The position numbers and the translations under genes are program-made. DNA of 64,000 bases, from contig CM035807.1 in NCBI GenBank assembly GCA_020466095.1, positions 115,950,624 through 116,014,623 on the forward strand, read 5' to 3'. This document shows, piece by piece, positions 1 to 10,723 of the stretch. Each line of letters begins with the position of its first letter. Within the stretch, counting starts at the first letter, position 1. The notes below the pieces were generated by a model. That model saw only the letters and a list, made by a program, of their open reading frames with translations, did no database searches and was not told the DNA's origin. This DNA is from Chlorops oryzae. Its lineage: Eukaryota; Arthropoda; Insecta; Diptera; Chloropidae.

Positions 1-240
1 AATTCTCACGCGTTAGGATGAATGAACATACGAATGCCTGCCTTTTCGTATTGATTTCGTTCTAAACATTTTTCTCGAAGTCATTGCAGGTTTTTTTTTT
101 TTTTTTTTTTTTTTTAATAACATCCCGGCTGTCAGTTCACCCGTTTAGTTTTATCACATCGCACTAAATTTAGATTTCGACAGCAAAATTAAAACATATG
201 CAGACAAAACAAGTACTTATCTTGTGCCTTTCCATTTCTA

Positions 241-985
241 AACAAGTAAGGGTGTTATAGTCAGGCGAGCCTGACAATAGAATACCCGACACAGACACAC
301 ATGAGGTGATTAAGACCATAAGGGGCCCCATATACCGACTTTTGTTAAATTTCTTTATGAAAACCGCCCTTTGCCACGCCCACTTTTCCATTTTTTTTTT
401 TTTTAAATTCTGATCGGAGGCTTAAATATACGCTCAAATTTTAATTTTCATTGAAATATTTCGAAAAAGTCCGATTTTGAGGCAGTTTTGGGATTTTTGT
501 GACAGACCCTAGTACTGGAGGTACCCTTAATAATGGACCGATCAAGAAAATTTTTTGGGAGGATGTTTATGGCTACAAAGGAAGCATAAGTGCCAACTTT
601 CGTTCAAATTTCATTTCGGGTGTAGGGACAATTTTCGAAAAACGCCCTTCTGCCACGCCCACTTTCAAAATTTTTGGAAATCGTATTACTTGCCTTAAAA
701 TATGTTCAAATATCAAATTTCATCAAAATATCTTGAAAAACTTCGATTTTAGAGCAGTTTTTGTGATTTTCGTAACAGACCCTAGTACTGGAGGTACCCC
801 TAAAAATGGTCCGATCGGGTCCATTCTTCGAACTTGTTCTTACTCATGTCCCCGTGAGCACGCATACCAAATTTTGTCAAGATAGCTCAACTCCTTCGAT
901 AAGATAACTATATATAAACAGACAGACAGATAGACGGACAGGCGGCTAAATCGAATCTCCTGGTGACGCTGATCATTTCTATATA
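241..985 (+). repeat. Interspersed repeat family R1, copy 1
   Basis: This copy begins with AAGTAAGGGTGTTATAGTC and carries the segment GCGAGCCTGACAATAGAATA. The same sequence recurs at 53840-54673 (opposite strand), 56343-56698 and, as a short fragment, 10166-10213. It is internally repetitive: the motif ACCCTAGTACTGGAGGTACC occurs near 508 and 781, and GCCACGCCCACTTT occurs near 373 and 653. An open frame at 499-885 is a by-product of this internal repetition and not a gene. The element class is not identified; I see no transposase. Confidence 0.75.
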
Positions 986-1504
986 GTAGACCGCTATTGT
1001 CAGGAAGCCTCAATTGCTCAAATTCCGGTTCGTTTATCCAGCGGGCTTACATCTTGGCGATAGAAATTCCTCTTTTCGTGCGGAATATCGACACAAACAC
1101 ACATTAACATACCCACGATGAAGCTTAAAATGAATTTTCCCAAGCGAACATGTTGTGGTTTGCATGTTCAAATATGCCAGAACGCCACACATTTTTTTAA
1201 ATATTTTTTTATTTTATTAATGGGCTCTACATGGACTAAAAAAAAGCCCAAAAACAAATTTTTTTTTTCAAGTCGATGACAGCTTTTAAATGAGAAAATC
1301 TTCAAAGTTTTTCAATGAGAAATGTGAAAGACTCTTCTAACAAATATGTACTGTGAAAATCGTAGTTTTGGATGGGTTTTTGGCATACCTGTGTAATACT
1401 AAGTAGTAATTGTACTATTACGTACTTAATTCCTTTAATATTTTGTATTGAAGTACTAAGTATATACTAAGTACTTTGAGAATTTTCAAGTACAAGTACA
1501 ATTA

Positions 1505-1660
1505 CAAGTACAAATACTTGAAAAATATTTCAAATATTAGCAATTACTTCAAAGTAATTGAAAAGAATTGAAAATTTGGTTCAAGTACATTTTTCAATTC
1601 TTTTCAATTACTTTGAAGTAATTGCTAATATTTGAAATATTTTTCAAGTATTTGTACTTG
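1505..1660. repeat. Perfect long hairpin (70-bp arms)
   Basis: Bases 1505-1574 are the exact reverse complement of 1591-1660, with a 16-bp spacer (1575-1590). The arms are AT-rich and built from CAAGTAC-like and CAATTACTT-like words. Flanking sequence out to about 1735 contains more short AAGTACT/AGTACTT words. No mismatch is visible between the arms, so the fold is either very young or maintained by gene conversion. Confidence 0.9.
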
Positions 1661-1898
1661 AAAAACTAAGAAACGCCAGTACAAGTACCAGTACAATTCT
1701 TTTAAAATATACTTGTAATGAGTCGTACTTGTACTTGATTTTACCCAGGTCTGGTTTTTGGCTTAAATATTTTTTTTTTAAATCATTGATTCAATTGTAT
1801 TATTTCGGTTCGAACGTTATCCTTTTAAAATACGCTTAGTATTTTTCCAGAAATTTTAATAAATTTGGTTTTTTGTCTGGTTTTTGTCTGAAGCTAAT

Positions 1899-2061
1899 AG
1901 GGGTATTCACAAAGGCGTGTTAAAAACGTTGGAAAATCGAAAAATTGCGAGTTTTTAAAAATGTTTAAAACATTTTTTGTATCTTGAACAACTTTTTAAG
2001 GAGATAAAATTTTCCGAATTTCCGACTGTACTATTTTCCGACCCCTTTGGGAATACCCCTA
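1899..2061 (+). mobile_element. MITE family M1, copy 1
   Basis: A short inverted-repeat element starting AGGGGTATTCACAAAGGCGT and ending with the degenerate reverse complement GGGAATACCCCT. Other copies lie at 9281-9434, 12285-12439 and 58811-58966. The interior is AT-rich with no coding potential. Confidence 0.75.
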
Positions 2062-2194
2062 ATGTGTCCAAAATCAATTATTAAAAATTTGCAAAAAAAA
2101 AAAAAAATAAAAAATAAATGAATCAAGTAAAGCTCTCTGATAAACACTACTTTTTGTACTTCTCCCTCCATCTCTCTCCCTTCTTCATCCAACC

Positions 2195-2426
2195 CATGAT
2201 ACAAGAAAACAAGATAGCGCCACTTGAGAGAGGAAACGTCACAAACTCAAAATCGCGATTCGTTGTTGTTGTTTCCCATGTTAAACCGGCTTTTTACTTT
2301 TTTGAATAGCATGGGAAACAACAACAATTTCTCGCTCAGTGACGTCACAAATTAAATTTTCGGCTCTCAAAGAGAGCCTCAAAATAGCGGTACTGAAGTG
2401 GCGCTATCTTGTTTTCTTGTATCATG
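2195..2426 (+). mobile_element. Foldback MITE family M2, copy 1, with 8-bp TSD
   Basis: Both ends carry the terminal inverted repeat CATGATACAAGAAAACAAGA. Direct repeats ATCCAACC lie immediately outside (2187-2194 and 2427-2434), an 8-bp target-site duplication. Related copies lie at 2866-3086 and 30566-30767. The open frame at 2118-2309 is an accident of the element. Confidence 0.85.
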
Positions 2427-2865
2427 ATCCAACCTATCTCGCCATCCCTCTATCCCGCTCTCTTTTATCTCTCTTCTTAGATTTATTATCATTTTCAATG
2501 AAAAACTGAATGGAAAAAATGAAAGAATTTCGTCGCTGTGTGCCTATGGATCCTTTTTTTTTTACTTAATTGAGAAATTGGAATCCTTTTGATCTCGTAA
2601 GCTATAGAGAAGTGAAATAGAAGACGTCGAAAAGTAAAGAAGTAATTTCGATATTAGCCAACTAGGTATATATGTATGTGGTCCATGATATGCTCTTGCC
2701 CTATGGCAACACATAATAGATGAAGTCTAATCTAAGGCTTTTGAAATTTGAATAATTTTCTTCTTATAAAGGCCCTTCTAGCTGAAAAATCTCTTGCGGG
2801 GTAGCAAAGATCTAGCAAATGGCTTTCCCAGTCTGCCAATTTGAATGCATTTATATAGGTATGTT

Positions 2866-3086
2866 CATGATACAATAAAACAAGATAGCGCCACTTCAGT
2901 ACCGCTATTTTGAGGCTCTCTCTGAGAGCCGAAAATTGAGTTTGTGACGTCACTGAGCGAGAAATTGTTGCTGTTTCCCATGCTATTCAAAAAAGTAAAA
3001 AGCCGGTTTAACATGGGAAACAACAACAACGAATCGCGATTTTGAGTTTGTGACGTTTCCTCTCTCAAGTGGCGCTATCTATCATG
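2866..3086 (-). mobile_element. Foldback MITE family M2, copy 2 (damaged right end)
   Basis: Same family as 2195-2426, in the opposite orientation. The left end CATGATACAATAAAACAAGA is intact. At the right end about 10 bases of the repeat are missing between GGCGCTATCT and ATCATG. I could not find a convincing target-site duplication. Confidence 0.75.
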
Positions 3087-4258
3087 GCGTTTATCAAAAG
3101 AATTTCAGTTATAAGAAGAACTACAAACAGAAATTATCATAGAAGAAAGAATTTTGCACTTTTTTTTTTCTAAATTAAACTATAAACGGGGGAAAATTCG
3201 CCGCGTCAGTGAGATCCAATTGACTTTCTGACCAACGGAATGGAAAAAATTCAAGTTTGCACATACATACATATATCACACCAGTTTGAGAAAACCGTAG
3301 AAAATTGAAGTTAGGGAGCTATGTGTTCACTTCGTTTTAGGGTGAATTACCTGCAGCCAAACATGAAGTGCACTGAAGCAAGTAGAAAAACAGCATAACT
3401 CTACTGCTTCTGTTCTGGGGATTACGAAAGCGAACCGAACACAAAAAAAAAAAAAAAAACAGCGAGCAGATGAAAAAAAAAACCTGTCAAGAAAATTTTA
3501 ATATTTCTAAATGAAAGTCCGTTTTTTTTGCAGCTACCCCTGCTACTTTTCGACTGCCACCGGTTTATGCATTTAGTCTCAGTAGCTACTTGCAACATTT
3601 GCGTTACTTGACCTTATGTTATTTGGTTTCTGCTTGTTCCACCTTCATATGAATCATAATAGGCAGGCATAAATTAGTGGCAAGTTTTCGCGGGCAAGGG
3701 TTAACACAACAACAACAACAACAACAATAGGATAAGTGATACCCTTTTGCTTGGTCGTCTCACAATTGGTGACAGGTGGCAGTATTCCGAAAATAGATGA
3801 TTTATTTTGTTAATTTGCTGCTGTTTACATTTAAATTGAATAATTTGTGTTTCTATATAAAGGACAAAATAAATAAAAATTTGTTATAAGTCTGCGTACT
3901 TCTAAAGAAATCAAACCAAAACTCTACGATTCCAAAGAAATTCACGAATCCACATGCACTTATGCCTTAATATCTGATTAGAATTCATTCGAATTACACT
4001 ATTTGTTTTCTGGTCACGCCCATGTTGTTGTTGTTGTTGGTGTTGTTCGTTAAGGGCGTTGTAATTTTTTGTAATTTCAAAATGTTTTCATCGCTTCGGA
4101 ACTTACCAAATTAGCACTTGTCACTTCTCTAACAATTAGGCATTATTTCGATAAGAAAACTAACAAGTTAAACTAAATAAAAACAAAATAAGTCAACACA
4201 AAACTTTAGAAACACCGCGCCCTGCTCGATGACAAACGAACCAGATGAAGCAAACCGT
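3087..4258. other. Intergenic, no gene recognised
   Basis: AT-rich, with no supported coding exon on either strand. It holds a CAA microsatellite near 3703-3727 and a GTT-type microsatellite near 4022-4047. Confidence 0.6.
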
Positions 4259-4266
4259 GAGTATTC

Positions 4267-5118
4267 TAGGGATGTGCAAAAAACATTGATATATCAAAAC
4301 ATCGATATTTTTAAAACGATGTATCGAAAATTTATACTGATATTTTTGCTCGGCGACATATCGTACATTGATATACTTTTACCGACATCGAAAGCGATAT
4401 TTTATATATATGTCTGTCGTTTTAAAACTGTGTTTCACACGCATTTCTCTTGGATATAAAGCGGCATTTTAATCGTTCATGTCTTATCTTATCGTATCAT
4501 ATCTTATCATACCATCTGAGAACTCGAAAACGTTCTTTTTGTACACTCCAATTTTGTCTAAAATATGTACAGTGTACTCTGTCTTACGCAGACACCTACA
4601 GGATCCAAATATATGTCCGCTTAACAGAGGTATTCGCTTAAGAGGAAAGTATTTGAGAAGCAGGAGCACAAGAAAATTCCTGAAATCTGTCAGTTTAGAG
4701 TAGTGTCCGCTTAGGAGGGTTCTCCTTAAGCAGAAGGTACACTGTATTTTAGTAAAATAGTAATTTTTAATTGGTATTTATAATGTCGATATATCGAAAG
4801 CTCGATATTTCTCCCCCGATAGTATCGTTTCAATTTCGATGGAGGTCTTTTACACTAGTCAACTATTGACCGTCAATTCGCATTTTTATTCTCTGTTAGA
4901 GTTACATCCTCCGTGTTTTCACATACGAAAGAGGGCACGAAACGGTCTATTGAGTACGCGCAACCAAAACACACTCAATTTTTATCTAAATTCCCGCACA
5001 TTGCTCGCCAAAAAAGTGAGAATTGACGTCAATAATTGACTAGTGTAAAAGGCCTCATGCTTTTTAAATATATCGATACGATATATATCGATGTATTTTC
5101 CCATATTGCCCATCCCTA
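4267..5118 (+). mobile_element. hAT-like non-autonomous element
   Basis: The ends are TAGGGATGTGC and its near reverse complement GCCCATCCCTA. The flanking octamers are GAGTATTC (4259-4266) and GTGTATTC (5119-5126), an 8-bp target-site duplication with one mismatch, as expected of the hAT superfamily. The interior is rich in ATCGAT-containing words, has TATC-rich stretches near 4480-4515, and contains another MITE at 4842-5056. There is no transposase frame. Confidence 0.7.
4842..5056 (+). mobile_element. MITE family M3, nested copy
   Basis: Terminal inverted repeats: GAGGTCTTTTACACTAGTCA on the left and the reverse complement TTGACTAGTGTAAAAGGCCTC pattern on the right. It is nested in the hAT-like element 4267-5118. 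A second copy lies at 19601-19810. Confidence 0.75.
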
Positions 5119-5126
5119 GTGTATTC

Positions 5127-5938
5127 GTTACTGAGTAGCTGGTGCGCCATCAAGTACCTGGTAACGAAACGTTACACACGCAGTGCTCCCACCCTCAGAA
5201 AGATCTTTGTGGTAGATTGAGGAGAAAAATGTGATAGATTTCACAAATATGTGGTAGATTTTTATATCCTTAAATATCTATAGATACACACATCAAACAT
5301 AACGGTTCGGGTATTAAAAATTTATTTAAATGCGAGTGCCTTTGTAGGGATGCAAAAATACACATCGATGTTGAAACGCATAAAAGATCGATACATTTAA
5401 CATTGATGGTTTTTAGCGATGTTGCATCCATATTTGAAAAAGGAGATTTTTAGTCTCGAGAAAAGTAAATTCCCCGGGAATATTCAGAATCGGGCTGTAT
5501 GTAGGTATCACTCAATCTAGGCAATAAAAAAAAACCGGCTTATACCTACTATATCGCGCATATTTTTAAGCTAAATATTTTCTGATATATTTTAATGGCT
5601 ATTCTTTTTTTTGTAACATTATTCAACTTAAATCATATCACAAAATATTTATATAAATTCTAAAATCAAATCAATTACCAGCCTCCATGACTATTTTAAG
5701 CCAAAAGTTATTGCAGGTTCTGAAAAATTAAGAAAAATCAATTTAATTAAAATCAGTTTGAAATGAAACCAAACGAAATCAAAAACGGCAATAAAAACAA
5801 ACATAAAAAAAAAAAATATTGGAAAAATCGTTAGTTTAAACACAAGTTGAGTACCAAATATATAATTAGTTGCAGAAATGACGTAAAGAATTGTAATCTT
5901 GAAAAAATTACATCTTTTTAGTATCAAGATAAATCTTT
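5127..5938. other. Intergenic tail beyond the LRR gene, no gene recognised
   Basis: AT-rich sequence downstream of the minus-strand LRR gene (its 3' side). Short open frames here are low-complexity. A TAGGGATGC word near 5347 followed by GCATCC near 5424 suggests a decayed small element, but the ends are not clean. Confidence 0.5.
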
Positions 5939-8491
5939 TTAAGGGAAAAAACCATTTGGTGTAAGTACAAGGCTCGAGTTTCCGCTTTTGAGAAGACCAC
6001 GTATTAAAGCTAAATCATCTGGCGACAAAGCCCAACCAGATAATTGGCCAACTGATTGCAGTTCTGGACATCTCTCCATTAAAATCTATAAAAAAAAAAA
6101 TTCATTCATTTATTACGAATGCTTATCAGTATGCCTCGGAATTTGAATATGTAAAAAAATGAAAAAAAAATCAAAAAAAATAAAAAATTTAAAAAAATGC
6201 AAAAAAATCAAAATATTCAAACAAAAATTGCAAAAAAATTCAAAATATTCAACCAAAATCCAACAGTTGCAAAGCAATTCCGAATAAGCGCCAAATCCAC
6301 AAAATTTCAATACATTCAATCTATGGTTCAAGCTCCAATGTATCGCACTGCGAGACCTCGTAGCGAGAAAATTTTGAAAAATTGAATATTTCTCGTTGCG
6401 AGGCAATTTGACAGGTTAATGATGTAGCCATTTTTTGAGTACTCGCTATTGGGTACTCGTTTAAACTAATAAAACAAAAACTGTTCACTGTTCCGTGAGA
6501 AAGAGCTTTTAAAATATTTCGCGAGCTTTGATTCATTTTGAAAATTTTTTGAAAATTTTGAATTAAAATTTAAACTCAAGTGATAGCGTATAATTTTTAT
6601 GAGTACTCGGTACTCGTAGATTGGTACTCGGTTCAAATATTGCATTACTAGAAGCGAAATTATGCTATCATCTGCGTGACGCAAAACTCTCATTGGAGAT
6701 TGAAATGCGTCACGCAAAACATTTTCGTGACGTCGCGCACTCTCGCATCGGGCTCTCGCAATGTTGTATTTTGGGCTTTAGTTCGATTTAGTATGCCTAT
6801 AAAAATTTTGAATTGTCAAATTAACAAAAAAAAGCCTACTTCAGTGAATAAAATATTCAAAAAGGACAGTTAAATGCAAAAAAAATTCAAAATATTCAAA
6901 ATCCGAGCTCTACTTATCAGCTTATCTACGAAAATTCTCTTAGCTTGCCTCAATCGCTTGTACAGTCAGTTGGGGTGCCAGCGTGAACCATATATCCTCC
7001 AATAGATAGAAATCATTTTCAATAAAAATGCTGCAAAAAAAAAAAAAATAAATAAATAAATAAATATTAAAAAAATTAAGATTTAAATGGACAAATTTAA
7101 GAAGTATTCTATACCTCATGATATCCTCATCCGTGAATGTAACACTGTCGACAGCAAGGCGCTTTAAACTTGTTGAGGCGCAAATTAAAGACTTTAGAGC
7201 GGATTTCGGTAGGTGGCTGCTAAGCATTTCTAGTCCCTCTAGATTATAAAAATTATTATAACTATTCGTATACGTCAATCCGTCCATCATATAGAAGTCC
7301 AAGTCTGAAAAATAAAAATTTTTTCAAATCATAATTTCATAATATGTAGTTAATCAGAGGATTTACCTATAAGCGATGGGCATATTCTTGCCAAGTTGCC
7401 AACTTCCATGTAACCATTTCCCTTTATCATCGTCAAATGACTCAAATTTTGTCCAATTTTTTCCAGCAGCTCGAGCAACTCTAAGCAGGAGAATTTGTAA
7501 ATTTTTATCTTTCGCAATATAAAATGCTCAAGCTCATGCAAAGAGCCCTGAAATATACATATACATATACTATACATATATAAATGGAATTTATAGTTGA
7601 CATAAGAAAAAGATTTATCTTGATTACGCCCACCTGGACAGGAGTATCCAAATAAAGTGATTCGAGACGTGGGCAAGTCTTGACAATAATACGTAAGGTC
7701 TCCGCATCGGTTGAGGTATCATGTAAATATCTCAATTTACATTTGAAATCCGTATCAATATTATCGTAAATGAATTTCAAAGCCGGACCAACGAATGAGT
7801 ATGTGGTCAAAGTTTCCACATTGGGACAATGTTCCAGTATCAATGCAATATCCGAATAGCAAATATTTTCTTCGCCTGGTATTCCAACATCAATGATCCG
7901 TAAACGTTCAGCGCATATACCGTGACTCAGATATGTTATGCCATTCTCGGTAATATCCGTTTCACCCGATATATCTAATACCTGTAGTTTGCTACAATGT
8001 TGACCTATAACCTCCAATAAGTCATCGTTAGCGATATAGGGTACATAGAGTTTTGTTAAATGTTGACATTTCTTAACGATCTCGAACATATAATGCATAT
8101 GCTCCTCTTTAACCCAAATCCCTTTCAGATTTAAAAACCGTAGACCGCTTCCTTGTGCAGCAATAACTTGCAGAATCTTCTCATAGTAGGAGAACGGAAA
8201 TACCTCGGTCATTAGAAATGATACACCGATATTGAGCAGCATTTGCAAGCATGTAAATCGCATATTTGCGTCCAAGTAATCCGAACTCAATATCACACGC
8301 AGAAGGTCCTGGTATATATTTGAAGTTGCACCACCCGATTCGAGGTATTCATTTATTTCGACCATAACGACATTCACATCCAAATCCACATCCGGAGCGT
8401 ATTTGACATAGCCCAGTGTCGACACAATAAGATTCGCCAATGCGGCCAATGAAGAATCGCTCAAGCAACGTACAATATTTTTCTTTGACAT
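5939..8491 (-). CDS. Leucine-rich-repeat protein, five exons
   Basis: The model joins 8491-7634, 7547-7367, 7304-7115, 7030-6949 and 6085-5939 on the minus strand. It gives an uninterrupted 485-residue protein from ATG to TAA with consistent splice phases. The product is a chain of degenerate leucine-rich repeats of the F-box/LRR (cysteine-containing) style, with repeated patterns such as [27 protein letters not shown] and [10 protein letters not shown] see no clear F-box, signal peptide or membrane segment. Such repeats usually act as protein-binding surfaces, for example as ubiquitin-ligase adaptors; that role is inference. The last intron uses a GC donor (GAG|GCAAGC) and contains a hAT-like element. 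If the GC donor is refused, translation stops four codons after the exon 4 junction and the matching final exon is lost. I do not recognise the orthologue by name. Confidence 0.85.
6130..6912 (+). mobile_element. hAT-like MITE inside the last LRR-gene intron
   Basis: The ends are TATGCCTCGGAATTTGAATA and CAAAATCCGAGCTCTA. The octamer CTTATCAG flanks both sides (6122-6129 and 6913-6920), an 8-bp target-site duplication. The related element at 56749-57633 shows the less decayed end TAGAGCTCGGATTTTGAATA. Removing element plus one octamer shrinks the 863-bp intron to 72 bp. Its interior (about 6345-6783) is shared with the elements at 44463-45689 and 56749-57633. Confidence 0.85.
6943..6951 (-). 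other. GC splice donor of the LRR gene
   Basis: On the minus strand the exon 4/intron junction reads GAG|GCAAGC. It matches the known GC-AG donor pattern AG|GCAAGT at all but the last position. The acceptor is ATAG before ATTTTAATG at 6085. Joining gives [13 protein letters not shown] in frame, a typical LRR continuation. Confidence 0.75.
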
Positions 8492-8625
8492 TTCAAAAAG
8501 AAAGTCAACGTCCTCGGTTGGAATTGGTCAATTGAGATTCTCTCAACCACAGTAAAAATTCCGGAACTCTGAAAAACAAAGAATTTGAAATCCATGTACT
8601 TAATATGGCATTCAGACGGCATCGA

Positions 8626-8737
8626 AATCCGGGATTTCGGCACTTTTGAGGATTTCAGCCGATATCCAGTCGAAATCCAGCGGATTTCAAACGAAATCCG
8701 CTCAGAAATTGGATTTCAACGAAATCCCGAGAGAAAT
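8626..8737. promoter_or_regulatory. Cluster of GAAATCC/GGATTTC heptamers upstream of the LRR gene
   Basis: About nine copies of the heptamer GAAATCC, in both orientations, occur within about 112 bases. Some form near-palindromes such as GAAATCCGGGATTTC. The cluster lies 135-246 bases upstream of the LRR start codon (8491, minus strand). It may be a binding-site cluster or a decayed repeat. I see no TIRs. Confidence 0.4.
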
Positions 8738-9084
8738 CCGGAACAAACTGAATGCAACTCTGTGTTTTTCGATATGTATCGAAGAAATGCTGCAGCACTA
8801 CTGTCAAATTCTGGAAAAACCAAAGTAAACAAACAGGCAATGCTGCCACACGCAAACGAAAAATTCCCTACAAACTAAAAAAAAATCCACACAATTCTTT
8901 ACGTTTTTCCCTACCACAAATATGTTATATTTTTTTTTTTAAATAATATGCCTCTTGCATACAAAAATATATGAGTAGCCATGAATATGGTAGGCCAATA
9001 TTTTTGAGAATCTTTCAGGGTAGTCTGGAACTCCAAATTCGCTAAACCTATGTTTAAATGTTGCAAAATGTTGTAAAAAAAATT

Positions 9085-9292
9085 TTTTGTTGCCCCATAA
9101 AGTATGCTTTAAGTTTATAAAAGTCAATAAAATCCGAGCACTGATTATTTCCCACATATGAGGACCATATTAGGGGTATTCACGAAATTTTTGTTGCCCC
9201 ATAAAGTATGCTTTAAGTTTATAAAAGTCAATAAAATCCGAGCACTGATTATTTCCCACATATGATGGACCATATTAGTTAGGGGTATTCAC
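9085..9292 (+). repeat. Tandem duplication (period about 104 bp) with MITE-end fragments
   Basis: Two adjacent copies contain TTGCCCCATAAAGTATGCTT, AAATCCGAGCACTGATTA and CCACATATG. Each ends in the start of family M1 (GGGGTATTCAC), so the duplication happened after M1 inserted. In the first copy M1 is cut off after about 12 bases. The inner sequence is the right end of the CAGGGCTCGG element family (see 16815-17057). Confidence 0.75.
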
Positions 9293-9786
9293 AAAGGCGT
9301 GTTAAAAACGTTGGAAAGTCGGAAAATTGCGACTTCTTAAAAAAATTTTAAACTTTTTTTGTATCTTGCACAACTTTTTCAGCATTTAAAATTTCCGATT
9401 TTCCGACTTTCCGACGCCTTTGTGAATACCCCTATTGTTTAACCCTTTCGAGGCTCTCTTTTTTACTCTTTTCGCAAACTAAGGTTTGAAAATAATTATT
9501 TTGTATTTTTGACTCCCAGAAAAGTTATTTTAATCAAATTTATTGAGCACACTTTTAGGCAGCATGAGAAAAAGAAAAATCTAAGAAAATTTAAAAATTT
9601 CTGAATAGTGTTTTAGTTTTACATATCCGCCTAAAAGTATGCTCACCAATTTAGTCGAATTCTTTCCGCGCCTCTAGCTCCTTACGAGTGCAAGATGAAC
9701 CCCCCTTTCCATACAATTTTTTGCTTGTATGGGTTCCCCCTATCACCTCCTTTTTTTTTGATCCATTGAGTATGGAACACCCTGTA
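9150..9786 (+). repeat. Inverted segmental duplication, arm 1 (with internal deletion)
   Basis: Reading right, this arm has a CACATATG flank, an M1 element (9281-9434), the words CTATTGTTTAACCCTTTC, then 340 bases ending in ATGGAACACCCTG. The same order appears in reverse complement at 12463-11366. Arm 1 lacks roughly 500 bases corresponding to about 11763-12266 of arm 2. Confidence 0.7.
9281..9434 (+). mobile_element. MITE family M1, copy 2
   Basis: It begins AGGGGTATTCACAAAGGCGT and ends CGCCTTTGTGAATACCCCT. The inverted repeat extends into GTTGGAAAGTCGGAAAATTG on the left and related CCGACTTTCCGAC on the right. Confidence 0.8.
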
Positions 9787-10165
9787 TAAATAGCTTGGGA
9801 CGCATAGTCCCAGTAGTCCCGAAAGGGTTAAATCTAAATAAATTCAACACATCGATATTTTGATGTTTTTAAATGAGCTGTTATATATCTATATTTATAT
9901 CTTGATTGAAAATATGGCCGAATATTGTGAAATCTTTTTTGAGAGACGACGAAAAGTTATGCACTTTTGATTCCCTTGTGTGATGTCGATTCCTCTCGGA
10001 ATTCAAAAAAAAAAAAAAACCGCTGTGAGGGGATTACATTTTATTAAAAATTTCACTCATTGGGAATTTCACTGTAAGATAGTCTAAAAATAATCACAGC
10101 GTATTTCAGGAAATGTTCTATGAGCAAAAAAAAAAAAAAAAATTAATAAAAATTCAAAATAAATA

Positions 10166-10213
10166 AAAACAACTAAGGGTGTTATAGTCAGGCGAGCCTG
10201 AAAATACAATACC
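10166..10213 (+). repeat. Fragment of interspersed family R1
   Basis: Only about 48 bases match the start of R1: AAGGGTGTTATAGTCAGGCG, followed by GCCTGAAAATACAATACCC. Confidence 0.6.
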
Positions 10214-10413
10214 CAATTTTTTATATTAAGTTTTTCATTTCTGAGAGAACTGGAGAGAGCCCCTTAAAAAAATGGCGAAATTTCGAAATCAAATTTAAGG
10301 GAATTTTGCAATTATTTTAGGATATTCAGAGGATATAGCTCAAAAAAGCTGGCAACAATGACCCAAATATAAAATACATATTTTGAAGAAGAAACAAAAT
10401 TTGATAATTTTAA

Positions 10414-10723
10414 CCCTCTAATTCCTGGTTCCGTCTCTAGACGGACTTTTTTCGAACAAATTACCAAAAAAAAAAACTAATAATAATTCATGTTTCTCTA
10501 CCCATAATTAGTCATATCTGAACTTTTCATTGAAAAAAAAAACAGTGCCGTAGCAACCATAGGGGAAAGAGGGGGATTTTCCCCCCACGCATTTTTGTTT
10601 TTGCCCATGAATAAAATTGAAAAAATAATTTTTCCCCCCCACGCAAATTGGAAAAAAATTTTTCCCCCCACGCAAAACAGAATTGCTACGGCACTGAAAA
10701 AAAAAAATTGTGGCATTAGAGGG
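10414..10723 (+). mobile_element. piggyBac-like MITE with TTAA target site, copy 1
   Basis: It is flanked by TTAA on both sides (10410-10413 and 10724-10727), with terminal inverted repeat CCCTCTAATTCC / GGCATTAGAGGG. The TTAA duplication is characteristic of piggyBac-type transposition. A second copy without the internal insertion lies at 32081-32260. This one is interrupted by another MITE at 10543-10696. Confidence 0.8.
10543..10696 (+). mobile_element. Nested MITE with CAGTGCCGTAGCAA ends
   Basis: It begins CAGTGCCGTAGCAACCATAG and ends TTGCTACGGCACTG. The empty site is seen in the related element at 32081-32260, where the A-rich stretch is continuous. The interior is C/G-run rich (CCCCCCACGC), unlike the surroundings. 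Confidence 0.8.

Noticed and set aside
499..885. 128-codon plus-strand open frame
   Set aside because: It lies wholly inside repeat family R1 and its two halves are the same internal repeat; no protein-like conservation.
9443..9827. Possible TTAA element (CCCTTTCG ... CGAAAGGG flanked by TTAA)
   Set aside because: The left end is explained by the inverted duplication (12266 region reads GTTTACCCTTTC without TTAA), so the terminal match is probably chance.
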